Assembly (NCBI GenBank): GCA_008692225.1
Contig: VICG01000003.1
Span: forward strand, 1,233,501-1,297,500
Direction: 5' to 3'
Length of the DNA: 64,000 bases
Origin: Monilinia fructicola
Taxonomy: Eukaryota; Ascomycota; Leotiomycetes; Helotiales; Sclerotiniaceae
Part shown: piece by piece, positions 22,701-32,594 of the stretch
Layout of the letters: every line of letters begins with the position of its first letter
How positions within the stretch are numbered: position 1 is the first letter of the stretch
Notes under the pieces: generated by a model
Seen by the model: the letters and a program-made list of their open reading frames with translations, nothing else
Database searches by the model: none
What the model was told of the DNA's origin: nothing
Position numbers and translations under genes: made by a program

Positions 22701-25498
22701 CTATATGGATTTGGTCTAAGATGGTCAAACAATGCAGTCATCAGTTCATCTATAACCGGCGCCATGATTGGATCCAGGTAATCTGCCGTTAAATTGTCCA
22801 CGCATAGCTCCAGTGTTCGCAATCCTTGGCCGACGAGATCAGAGCCTGCGCGTAGAGCAACCACGAGAGGTCGCATTAAATAGCTGAGGTGAGGAAGAAG
22901 GTTACTCAATCGTGCCGGTACCGTCAAACAAAGTTCCACATAGAGATCCCGATCTGCGGGTTTCCGCGCCGCTACAAGTAAGTTATTGAGGACCTCTAAT
23001 AGCATCTCTAAAAGGGGGAGAATCTGCTTGTACAGGTGCTCGAACTTTCCTCCACCAATACTCCTGAAAAGTGATCTCAATAATAAGAAGTAATTTAAAG
23101 GTTCTTCGGCAGTTGTCGAAAGTTCAATGGATTTTGTCACAATATTAACGACGTGGGGTAAGAGAACCTGCTCGTTCTGATTCGAGAAAAGAGTCACAGC
23201 CATAAAGGCTAACTTGAACAATCGAAGGAGAATGGAGGATTTTTTAACATCGGCCGTACCAACTTGGTCGATGCGGTCCATGAGGAATCGCAATAGCATT
23301 CCGGCAAAGCTGGGTGAAGTTGCCTCGCTAGCAAGGAAGAATTGGGGGACATGGAGAAGTGCTGTATGCTCAAAGATCATTTCGTAAAGCTTAGGAATTT
23401 CTTCATGGAACACTTCGTGAAAGGTAGCCGGGTCTATACAGTGGAAGACTGTGGCAAAAGTTTCAAGTAGATCCTTTTCTTCCTTACTGCTAGATACCAT
23501 ATAATGGTTTGCCATAAATTCAACAGGCGATGAGTACTGCGATTCCGTCGCAGGTTTTTCTATCTCGTAATATCGAAACACGTAGGCTCCTTCTCGGAAC
23601 AGTTTTATGATAACCTGAACTTCCTCTGCAGAAAAGCCATGTGACACCTCTGCCCAGTGTGGAGGTGCATTCTCAGGAGCAATTGGTGAAACTCCATTGC
23701 ACGCTTTTAATTGATAGAATGTGTTCTTCAAGCCATTCATTAGATTTTTGAACAAGAATTTGTTGTCAGCCACTGGATCTGCGCCCCTGTCACGAGGATT
23801 CGAAGTCTTGATGGGCATTGCCGAGAAGATATCAATCTCGTCCCAGTCTGGGGGATTATCCTTATCTGCTAAATAGTTGTCGGGAGCGGCATCTGTTGGG
23901 TGCTGAGAATAATGCTTCGAAAGCTTGACTGCATTAGTATACTGGCGATTCATTGCTGCGAACTTATCTCCAAATAGCATTAAGTATCATTATCAGATAG
24001 TGACGAGCATCTGTCTTGTTAGGCATTTTCGAAATACATTCGGCCATGTTGAGCAATAATTTCGCGCTCATGGTCTGAAAGCTCGTCCCAGGAAAACTAT
24101 CCTGTAGGTTCCTGGTGTACACCTCGACCGTTTTTCGAATCTGGCCGGGTTCCAGGGCATCTCGGACATGATGGATAAGGTCGGCTAGCATGCTATAGGC
24201 CAGAGGTCGCATTGTTTCGTACACAGTCAAGCCATCTCCGATGAGTGTCCTTTCATCAAGAAGTTGGTCTATCACTCTGAGAAATATCTTTCTGAAGTTG
24301 AAGTTTATTATGTGTCTGATCGCCACCAGTAACTCTTTTCGAGCTGCAGATTTTTCGCGGGGGCAGTCCTTCAACAGTCTTACTACAATATCTGGTAGCG
24401 TTGGGAGAAAATCTGTAAGCTGTTGCGAGTAGACTCTCAATAGATAAGCTAGAAAACTCATAGTCTTCACCTGCGCGGTAATGAATTCACCAAAGGCTGC
24501 TCGGTTCTTTATATCCGGGCTAACACCTGTGAATATGGTGCCTTTTTTCGCTGCTTCCGCATGAGCTTGCTCTTGTGGTTTGGCTTGGAGCAAAAGTACG
24601 CTTTTGATGAGTGGGACAAACAATTTGACATTCTGAGTCACGGAATTACGGTAGACCTGGAATATCGATAACGACAATGATGGGGCATTCAGCAAGGACC
24701 TTGAATGATTGCATACCCTTCAGTAACTTTCGTGTCTGCTGTTGTGGATCCGGCCCAAGGTCTGTAACAGAAGCAGCAGGTGAGCCAGGCGAGGGGAATT
24801 CTGAAATGTCTGTGAACTGCCAGGTGTGGATGGAACACCGGGTGGGTTAGATCCAGGGGCAGAATTATCGAGTTGGTCACGGACAACCGAATCCATCTGA
24901 TCAAATAATTCCTGGATAAGACCGAGAAATGGTTGTACTCTGTCTTGAAGAACCTTAGTCTGGTTGCGCATGATATCCATGATTGTCTTGACACATAACG
25001 CAGCATTTTCCTCGTTATCTATCCTGACTAAATTTATCAAGAGATCCACCACTTCCACCGCGTATTGCTCGAATGACTCTGGGGGATTCGTCGGCAGACG
25101 GTGAAGTATCTCCAGGACACAACATCGAAGTTTCTAAAATTCCATATAGGTAAGTATTCTACCACTCATTTTGCATCTGAATTACCTACCTGCTCCAAAG
25201 AAGTGCTGATGAATACAGGAGGTCCCTTCAAACAACTTATAAAGATTGGCATGAGCTTCCTCAAAAATGCCGGGTATATGGGACAGTGATGTAATGCTCG
25301 AGACCGTCGCGCAATTGAACGGCAGCTTCAACCTTGAGTTTGAGATCTGCCACATTCGAGTAAGTATGACATTTTTGGGCATTGCGCACGAGGACATGAC
25401 GAGTATGTGTTGTAAGAAAAAAGTCTCAAGAATGAGGGGCATACCAGTATCGGCAGAGCTCAACCTCTGAACGAGGACTCTATATTATTAGAAGCCAT
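13711..25498 (-). CDS. TRA1: Transcription-associated protein 1 (TRRAP homologue), SAGA/NuA4 subunit; frame broken by about nine single-base indels
   Basis: The gene spans a start ATG at 25496-25498 to a stop at 13711-13713. Predicted introns are 25444-25347, 25189-25134 and 14451-14395. The product is about 3,860 aa once frame breaks are discounted. Tra1 is the PIKK-family pseudokinase that ties activators to the SAGA and NuA4 acetyltransferase complexes in the nucleus. Supporting segments include [10 protein letters not shown] and [15 protein letters not shown] near the N-terminus, [15 protein letters not shown], long HEAT/TPR (FAT) helices, [22 protein letters not shown] sequence, [13 protein letters not shown] and a FATC-type end ALWMPYL. 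The kinase HRD/DFG signatures are missing, as expected; the region reads [17 protein letters not shown] instead. Frame changes occur near 25476, 25265, 24795, 24668, 23973, 22663, 21566, 21220 and 20400. Each is explained by one base, often in a homopolymer. About six missing and three extra bases leave a total that is an exact codon multiple. The 6.7 kb from 13711 to 20415 is clean. Confidence 0.93.
14395..14451 (-). other. Stop-free 57-nt intron inside TRA1, frame preserving
   Basis: On the minus strand the segment begins GTATGT, ends CAAACAG and has a CTGACT-type branch site about 17 nt before the acceptor. It is 19 codons long with no stop, so the surrounding frame stays open with or without splicing. 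Removing it joins LFEHK to [12 protein letters not shown], which matches the compact arrangement I expect in this conserved part of Tra1. Keeping it would add VCLIENHTC and ten more residues to the pseudokinase region. Splice signals are strong, so removal is the likely default. Confidence 0.75.
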
Positions 25499-27361
25499 AG
25501 CTGCAACAGCAGCGGAATTCGCATTGGCGCAAGCCTTTTTGCAAGAATCACTTCATGCGGCGCAAGGAATAATACCGATCACAATAAATTATATCGTCCG
25601 GCTCAAAAAAGTACAAATAGGATGTACAAACAGAACTGGTGTGCACCCCAAAAGTATTTCGCGACTTGAGCTGGAGGTTTTCGGGAAAATGGTGTTAAAG
25701 GACCGAGAAGATGCGCAAACAATTAAATTAACTATTTAATAAATAGTCTAGAGAAAATGAGGGATTTGAAGAGTACAAGTTTTCAAAAAGAAAGGTTCCG
25801 TCGTGATGTCGTAAAAAAAATAAAAAACGTTGCTCGTCCTGAATGAATTGTTCTGACAATTCTATGCTTTCTGATAGACAAGGCTTAACTTTTTGGAAGG
25901 AGGGAATCTCGAAGACTCCGAATGCTTATATAAGCAGAAACTAGGCCTACAATCAGCAATGTGATTGGACAAAGCTGAAAGGTACTAAAACTGGAGCTAG
26001 GTACATTTATGTGTTAGCCTCTATACTGCATGACACGTGCCTTGGATCATCATAAGTCTGTCTTCATATCAACCTTGGAACATGTCAACATAGAAACCAG
26101 ACTCTCATATCAACATGAAATTGTTGGTAAATCAAATGCAGTCAAATGCAGTCAAAACAAAGTCTAATGAACACATTAGAATGCAGTGAATACTAAGTAG
26201 GTTTACCTCTAATAGTCAGCAAGGTACAAGAAAGTTCTTGTGGCTTTGTCACCTCAAAGATGTAGCCTAACACCTAAGTTACAGCCCATTTGGTGTTGCC
26301 GTTTATGTCTGTTCAAGTCAACTTGCATTCTGTTTGATACTTTGGAATGAACAATGGCTCTCTATGGCTCTATGGACACTAGGTATGCCCATATAGTGAT
26401 ACTAATCAATGAGATCTGGATGATGATTCAGTGACATTTTTCAAGAGTCAGTTGAATTTTACACTCCTTCATCTACATGTAGTGAATTCATATGCTCGAA
26501 CAATATTGCTCAAAACATTCTACCAAGATCAAAGTCGCTGATGGTCATGAAATATTTACACTTGTAGCCGTCCCATTTTTTGAATCACGGGGATCGGTGA
26601 TGATATGGGGTCGCTGCGGACTGAAGCCAAGCCGGGCCAAAATAGGTCATCAATGGATGCAATGAGCCTTGCTTTTGGTTTCTGATTACTATTGGTTCGA
26701 GAGTTTCAAGGTTTGAAGCTCTTGCAGCTGCCGTCTTCGAGGCGGATTTTAACTGCCAAAAGCTAATGGACTTTTCTCCATTAGGACACCGTTTCAAATC
26801 CAAGGCAAAATTGACATCAGTGATAAGCAATTACTCGCCACACTACAAGGGGTTCAAGACTGTTGCCTGTGTTAGATTCATATGAAGGTAAAATGCTTAG
26901 GATACAACCAGTAGAGGAAGTTATCGATAGCTACTTCTGCAATGGACATTGTCTCAATCACATTACTGCGCCATCACAGGATTTATATATATGTTTTCTA
27001 GTGAAGTAGTTGATGTATTATTTTCTGTTTTCTTTCTACCAAGGAAGCCTTTTTTGCTGGAGCATTACACGAACGTATACAAATATTGAACGATCATGGT
27101 ATTCCAAGAATCATGTCTATTATGTTTTGGCTTTTTACTTTGGTACAAGGCATAATCGGAAAGCTCACAATATGGTGATGCTCAGCTCACATCAAACACG
27201 ACGCTATCTTCTACCATTAGACGTTAGTCATTTTGGGTCAAGTTTGTTATGGGATGAGCTTAGATCCTCACAACAATGTGACACGACGCTTTGACTGATA
27301 CTTCTACAAGCACAGTCCTGACTCCAAATCTACAAGAGGGTCCCGAACTTCATCGAGCGAT
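25499..27361. other. AT-rich intergenic region, 1.86 kb
   Basis: Upstream of TRA1 I find no conserved coding segment on either strand. The first few hundred bases should include the TRA1 promoter. Short open frames here have no recognisable motif. Given the indel-type breaks in the flanking genes, a damaged small gene could be missed. Confidence 0.45.
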
Positions 27362-28465
27362 GGATAATGCATGGTTTGCTTGAACGATCTACCAATTATT
27401 GCATTTCCATCTGAGAGAATCTCTCCGCAATGCATTCATGACCCATCAACATGCCTCCGGTGTCTGCAAGAGTCTATCAAATACGACCATTATAATAAAA
27501 TTTGGGACAATATATTCGCTGTCCGGAAGTCGGCTGTTCTTCGCTGCTTTCATATTATGACGTCCAAAAATATGCGACCGTGAGACATTCATACAGTAAG
27601 AAGTCAATCTTTCTTGTTATATCATACGTGAGGTTGATACGTGTTTGTAGCTACCACTTCTTAGTCTGAAGGCTAATATTTCCGCCGACTCTGAATTTGT
27701 ATGGTGTCTCAAATGCTCATCTGGACAATTTCACCAGGAGGTGCATTGAACCCTATAGTAAGATGCCAATCTTGCAACAATAAATCTTGCCTCTCCCACC
27801 AAGTTGCTTGGCACGAAGGTCTTACATGTGAAGAATACTCACGCCTGATTACTATCGAACAATATACTGCGTCAACAAGAGAGTCAACGTTATTTCGATT
27901 ATTCGTTGGGAAAAGGCGGCCAAGGTTTAAAAGCATCAAGACTACAGGATGGTTCTCGGGTTGATACAGAAATGACTATTCTGGTGGGAAAAGCAGCTGA
28001 GGAAATAGAAGCGAAAAAACTGGCGTCGGTGAAGAGCATCTTTGAACACGATCAGGCAAACTACAAAAGAATGTCCCGGATGCTCATGGCCTATTGAGAA
28101 GAATGAAGGATGCGATCATATGACGTGTGAGTCCAGTCATTTATTTTGGTCCTTTTTTCTTAAGCCTTTGTTCTACGAATGCCGGTGTTGGATATCAAGT
28201 GTCGTATATCCTGATATGGTCAAGTGTCCTCCAAATAGTAATATCATCAACAAGTGCGAGGTTGAATTGTCCACTTCTGTATATCATCTCGTTCAAGATT
28301 CTCTGGGGCACCATCATCTCATACCAGTTTCCATTCAAAAATGTCTAACTTTCCACTCAAGGTATCAACTGTCGGCACTCTTTCTGCTTTGAATGCCTCC
28401 AAAACTATGATATGATTCTACGTTTTGGAAATGCTTTTCATAGAAGTACCTGCCGTTTATCACAC
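27362..28465 (+). pseudogene. RBR-type (RING-IBR-RING) E3 ubiquitin ligase, frame broken
   Basis: Pieces in different frames line up in the order of a fungal RBR ligase. They are a RING1 piece beginning CMVCLNDLP and SPQCIHDPSTCLRCLQESI at about 27368-27490; IRCPEVGCSSLLSYYDVQKYA at about 27510-27575; WCLKCSSGQFHQE at about 27701-27740; an IBR piece VRCQSCNNKSCLSHQVAWHEGLTCEEY at about 27760-27840; and a RING2 piece KECPGCSWPIEKNEGCDHMT ending at a GTGAGT donor near 28128. A final exon has CRHSFCFECLQNYDMI at about 28350-28415. RBR ligases pass ubiquitin from an E2 through a RING2 cysteine to a substrate. At least four one-base frame changes interrupt the gene, so as written it cannot make a full protein. 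It may be a decayed gene or an intact gene with consensus errors; TRA1 and nicotianamine synthase nearby show the same type of break. The N-terminus was not found. Confidence 0.65.
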
Positions 28466-29839
28466 TGATAACTTTAGTACGATAGTATTTCCAGCCATCA
28501 TTGCATTATCGTACTTCCTGATATATTACGGATCATATGGAGCTTTCTTTCTTGGCTTTTTCAAGGTTGTGGACAGGGCGGGGTCGCTTTTTCCTAAGTG
28601 GGGGTGGTCGTTCCCCTCATTGTTCATTCACTGCTGTAGATTTATATCTGCAAATGAGTGGAAAGATTACATTCAATCCAAAAAAATTCAAGTTGAAGTC
28701 AATCCACACCCTCTAATATAAAATTGTATCATGTGAACCATCCGTCTTCTCTTCCTGTTTTAACAATTCAAATCTTTCCACTGACATTGGTCGCCTTACC
28801 TGATGAGCATCTGAATGGAGTTAGTAAAAACACCTTGATAGCTACTTAAGAGTAAAGCAATTTTTTCCAAGACCTTTCAATCAACTAGCTTTTTTAAAGA
28901 CTCAGATTCTGTTACATTTTCTTTCCAACACATACAAAAACTACAAAAACTACAAAAACTACAAAAACTACAAAACTACAAAAAACTACAAAAACTACAA
29001 AAAACTACAAAAACTACAAAAACTACAGAAACTACAAAACTACAAAACTACACACTCTGAACAATTTGACACGTACAAACGACTTGAAGAACTTAACGGT
29101 AATGTAATCTCACAATATCCCAAACCACCGACTTTTTTCGAAATCAAAACTACATTGCTATTTCCATTTCTCATACAGTCTAAGGACAACATTCACCCCT
29201 ACGGATGTGCATCTATTCATTCGTGGCTCCGTATACGAGAATTTTCCATCACCAATCATCCTACCAGTCACTGCACCATGAAGAATATGGGGTGGTTTTT
29301 ACCCCGCGCCTCCACATGATTTCTCTTCATCGGCTCCAGATTCTGAATACTTTGTTTTCTACCTGTCATAATGCCGCGCATGCTATCTTATTCTAACGTC
29401 TCCATCTGACTTTCAGCTCTACTTTCGACAATCATCAGAGGAAAAGTTCGATAAATTCCGAAACAGTTAATGGATGAATTTCCACCTTTAACCTTTTAAC
29501 TTCTATCAGGAGGTATGCAGTACAAAAAAAACTCCATCAACTTCAACACAGGGCAGCACTTCAATCTTTCCCATTTCTTGGAAAAAATGGCATTTTCGAA
29601 AACACACTTAATCCACAAGTCGAGTCTTACATCCAGAAGATCCTTTCTATCTAACACCCCTATCCACAACTCACGGATTTAGTCCATCGCCTGTAACCAA
29701 TGCGTTGTTTTCAGAATTAGTTGGAACATGTATCATATTATTCAGACTCAGTCTCAAAAAAGGTTGCTTCCCTGAATAAGACTTTATGTGAGTCGACACT
29801 GACGGATACATAGGTGCTTGACGATCACGTGTTTCCAGC
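28466..29839. other. AT-rich intergenic region with a minisatellite
   Basis: No coding segment is supported. The main feature is the AAAACTACAA-type tandem array listed separately. The 3' half is likely to hold the upstream part and the still unrecognised N-terminal codons of the nicotianamine synthase gene. Confidence 0.45.
28933..29052. repeat. Minisatellite of a 10-11 bp unit (CTACAAAAA)
   Basis: About a dozen tandem copies of CTACAAAAA/CTACAAAA run through this stretch with small differences in A-run length and one G variant (CTACAGAAA). The varying A-run length is typical of slippage or of homopolymer miscalling. Confidence 0.9.
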
Positions 29840-30792
29840 ATTCTATCACCACTTCGGAAATTTGTTCAGCTGCGGAAGCATGCATGGAATCTTACTGGCA
29901 GAAGCCATTTCTAGTGCCGAGAGCTGTGAAGATGGCAAGTCTCACATCTTCCAACTTTATCTCTCCCTAACGCATTGCTTTTTCAATTGCACATCTATTC
30001 TTCTACCTCCGTTTCTTTGCCCAGCTATTCAATCACTAATATTGACTCAGCTCACCGCGTTATTTCTACATTCCCCTACTGCAAGAACTACGAACATCTG
30101 ACCCGCTTTGAACTTGCCGCTATTTCTTCCACGGGCTTCGTACTCTCCCGTCCACCAAAGTCGCATTCATCGGCTCGGGTCCCATGCCTTTAACAAGTCT
30201 CTGCATCTTATCTGCGCTTTCGAGCTCTAACCATCTGGATTGTACACTTTCACCGGGTTCCTCCATCCAAGCCTCAGACTCCCTCAACTCCCTTCTTCGT
30301 CCTCTCCTACCGTTGTTATAAACATCGATAGTAACCCTACTGCCAATGAGCAAGCTCACAATCTTTGTACTTCTCTTGGTGGGCTTCCGGCTACCGGTAT
30401 GAAATTCATCACTGGGTGGGCTGGCGAAGATGGTATTGATCTCTCGGGTTATGATATTGTATGGTTAGCTGCATTGGTCGGAGGCATCCAGGAGGATAAG
30501 GAAGCTATTCTCAAAAATGTCGTGGCAAAGATGGATAAGGGAAGCTTGTTGGTTATGAGGGGGCTTGGGGGTTGAGGAGCGTACTTTATTGTGTAGTTTT
30601 CTCTATATTTTATTTGAGGGGTATCATTTGGAGCAAGAGGTGAAGGGAGAAGAGACATAGTGGCTAATCAATAGATAAATAGGACTTCGATGTCACGACC
30701 CCAGCAGTCACCGCATACCTCGATATCTGTGTTCGCATGGACCCTTTTGGGGATGTGGGTTTAATTCGGTTATCGTTGAGAGAGTCAGATGA
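29840..30792 (+). pseudogene. Nicotianamine synthase homologue, frame broken by single-base indels
   Basis: Family segments appear in order but in shifting frames. They are CSAAEACMESYW then AEAISSAES at about 29868-29930; STFPYCKNYEHLTRFELAAI at about 30067-30125; STKVAFIGSGPMPLTSL at about 30152-30202; TVVINIDSNPTANEQAHNL at about 30308-30365; YDIVWLAALVG at about 30450-30482; and AWGLRSVLYC at about 30562-30592. A likely intron follows (30593-30682), then DFDVTTPAVTAYLDI and a C-terminus with GDV..NSVIVER-like sequence ending at about 30792. Nicotianamine synthase condenses three S-adenosylmethionine molecules into the metal chelator nicotianamine, and fungal members are known. Several breaks fall in homopolymers, for example the G-run near 30560 and the GGG/TTT runs near 30760. 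The pattern suggests an intact gene with consensus errors, but true decay cannot be excluded. The N-terminal exon is not resolved. Confidence 0.8.
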
Positions 30793-31654
30793 TATCCTCT
30801 CCAACAAATACATGATCACGTTTACGGAACGAAAAACCCAATGGGGCTTGCATTATTGAGATACTGTGGAATTGAGTTGTGGATGAGCATGTGTCACATG
30901 TGGGAGTTTTTGGAGGAAAGAAACATGTTGAACTGGATGCAAAGATCTCTAGATTGGAATCTAAAAGATCTTTTGCACCGCATATAGATTAGACAATCTA
31001 TTCATCCCTGTTTGCTGTTTTCTCACTCTGCACGCGAAGTCCGGTGGAAAAGAAGAGTAATCCGATTATCATGTCGCTCCAGGGTCGGCCCCGGCCCTGC
31101 ACAATTTCGATGACATGGGCTAAGTTTCACGGGAGCCCAAATGACAGTGGCGAAGAAAATTCCCTCTGAGATGGCGCGCAATTCGTCGGCTAGTCATCAA
31201 TCGTTCCATGATATCAGCTCGTGCAATCTTGGCACTTCCGCATTCCCATGTTGAGCGAGAGAAGCGCTCAAACTCGGTGCATAGATATCGATCCATGGGC
31301 ACATGTGCCACCGGTGTGATTATATCGAAAGTCCTGAGTTTATGCTTTGAGATTTCTTGTTGTTGATTATTTTTTGGTTCGGGTTTGGGTTTGGGTTTGG
31401 TTCTTGTATATTATACTGTGGTATAGTGGAGTTTTGGTTTGAGTTGTAGGTAGTTGTAGTTGTAGGTAGCTGTAGCTGTAACTGTAGTTGTAGTTGTAGT
31501 TATTTACATTATAATGTACTATACCAGATCAATAGTTATCGACGTTTTTATAATGGGGATATAAGTGTGGATTATTGAGTATGGATAAGGGAGTGAGGAG
31601 GAAAGAAAGAGGGAGCGTTCAATGGTCAAGGCGGCCAAGTAAATTAGATCTTCC

Positions 31655-31775
31655 GGGAGAGGAAAAAGAGAAAAGAGAGAAGAAGAAGAAGAAGAAGAAG
31701 AAGAAGAAGAGAAGAAGAAGAAGAAGAAGAAGAAGAAGAAGAAGAAGAAGAAGAAGAAGAAGAAGAAGAAGAAGA
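31655..31775 (+). repeat. Polypurine tract with (GAA)n
   Basis: The plus strand is almost purely A and G for about 120 bases, dominated by GAA triplets. A long homopurine run of this kind can form intramolecular triplex DNA. Any protein frame through it is a repeat artefact (poly-Lys/Arg or poly-Ser/Phe). Confidence 0.92.
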
Positions 31776-31977
31776 ATAACCCCGTACTCTCCCCTCTCAC
31801 CTCTCTATCTCTCCTCCATCCATCCACACAAGTTTATCGCCAACTATCCCTATGGATATAAACCTGCATCGAAAGTGAGAGTATCGATAGAGCATAGAGC
31901 AAGTAGACTGTAGAGTATAGGTCTCACCTTTGATCTTCCTTTCTATTTCCGTCCCTCGGATGTAATTCTGATTGGAA

Positions 31978-32014
<37 letters not shown>
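31978..32014. repeat. (TGTATG)n hexanucleotide array
   Basis: About six tandem copies of GTGTAT lie between the two GAA tracts. Confidence 0.9.
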
Positions 32015-32015
<1 letters not shown>

Positions 32016-32088
32016 AAGCCAATGATAGATAATATATAGCATAGTATAGTGCAGCACGGTAGTCAAAAAAACAACAACAACAACACAA

Positions 32089-32153
32089 CAAGAAGAAGAA
32101 GAAGAGAAGAAGAAGAAGAAGAAGAAGAAGAAGAAGAAGAAGAAGAAGAAGAA
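32089..32153 (+). repeat. Second (GAA)n polypurine tract
   Basis: About 65 bases of GAA/AGA triplets lie on the same strand as the tract near 31.7 kb, about 310 bp after its end. The CAACAA triplets just before it extend the low-complexity zone. Confidence 0.9.
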
Positions 32154-32366
32154 GCAAGCAAAAACTCACCCACCAACCACCTATCTATCTACCCACCATC
32201 TATCCATCTATCTATCCAACCATCCAACCATCCAACAACGCAGCCAACGAGCCGATTAATCGCATCACAACAGGACGTACCAGGACGTACTCTGCTTTTA
32301 GAGGTTTTGGGGGGGGGAGGGAATCTTGGGAGTGCGCTGCGCTATCCCCGTTTTGTCGATGGGGAT

Positions 32367-32594
32367 TTTGGATTTGGGATTTGGGATTTTGGATTTTGGA
32401 TTTGAGATTCGGGTTTGGGGTTTGGGGTTTGTGGGGAATGGGGGTGGGGAATTTCTTTGAGGGAATTTAGAGGATTTGAGGATGGGATTTGGGGGGGGGG
32501 GAAAGAAGGGGGTTTATGTTGGTTGGTTGGTTGGTTGTTGGAAAATCTGGATTGTGTGGGTGGTCGGGATGGTGGGGGGGGGGGGGGGGGGGGG
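32367..32594 (+). repeat. G-rich repeats with G-quadruplex potential and a 21-base G run
   Basis: GATTTGG-type repeats at about 32367-32416 pass into repeated GGGGTTT units and GGGGGTGGGG (about 32415-32450). Further G-runs follow at about 32490-32502, and a homopolymer of about 21 G covers 32574-32594. The spacing of G-runs between 32415 and 32450 meets the usual pattern for a quadruplex (four runs of at least three G, short loops). Exact homopolymer length in the assembly is uncertain. Confidence 0.8.

Noticed and set aside
25499..30792. Idea that the whole 25.5-30.8 kb zone is repeat-induced-point-mutation (RIP) decay
   Set aside because: The damage is single-base indels rather than dense C-to-T changes, and coding pieces between breaks remain well preserved.
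31378..31403. TTTGGG repeats resembling telomere sequence
   Set aside because: The unit is TTTGGG rather than the fungal TTAGGG, only about four copies exist, and it sits among other simple repeats inside the contig.
31575..31913. Open frames through the GAA tract on both strands
   Set aside because: The predicted proteins are poly-Lys/Arg or poly-Phe/Ser made by the triplet repeat, with no conserved sequence on either side.
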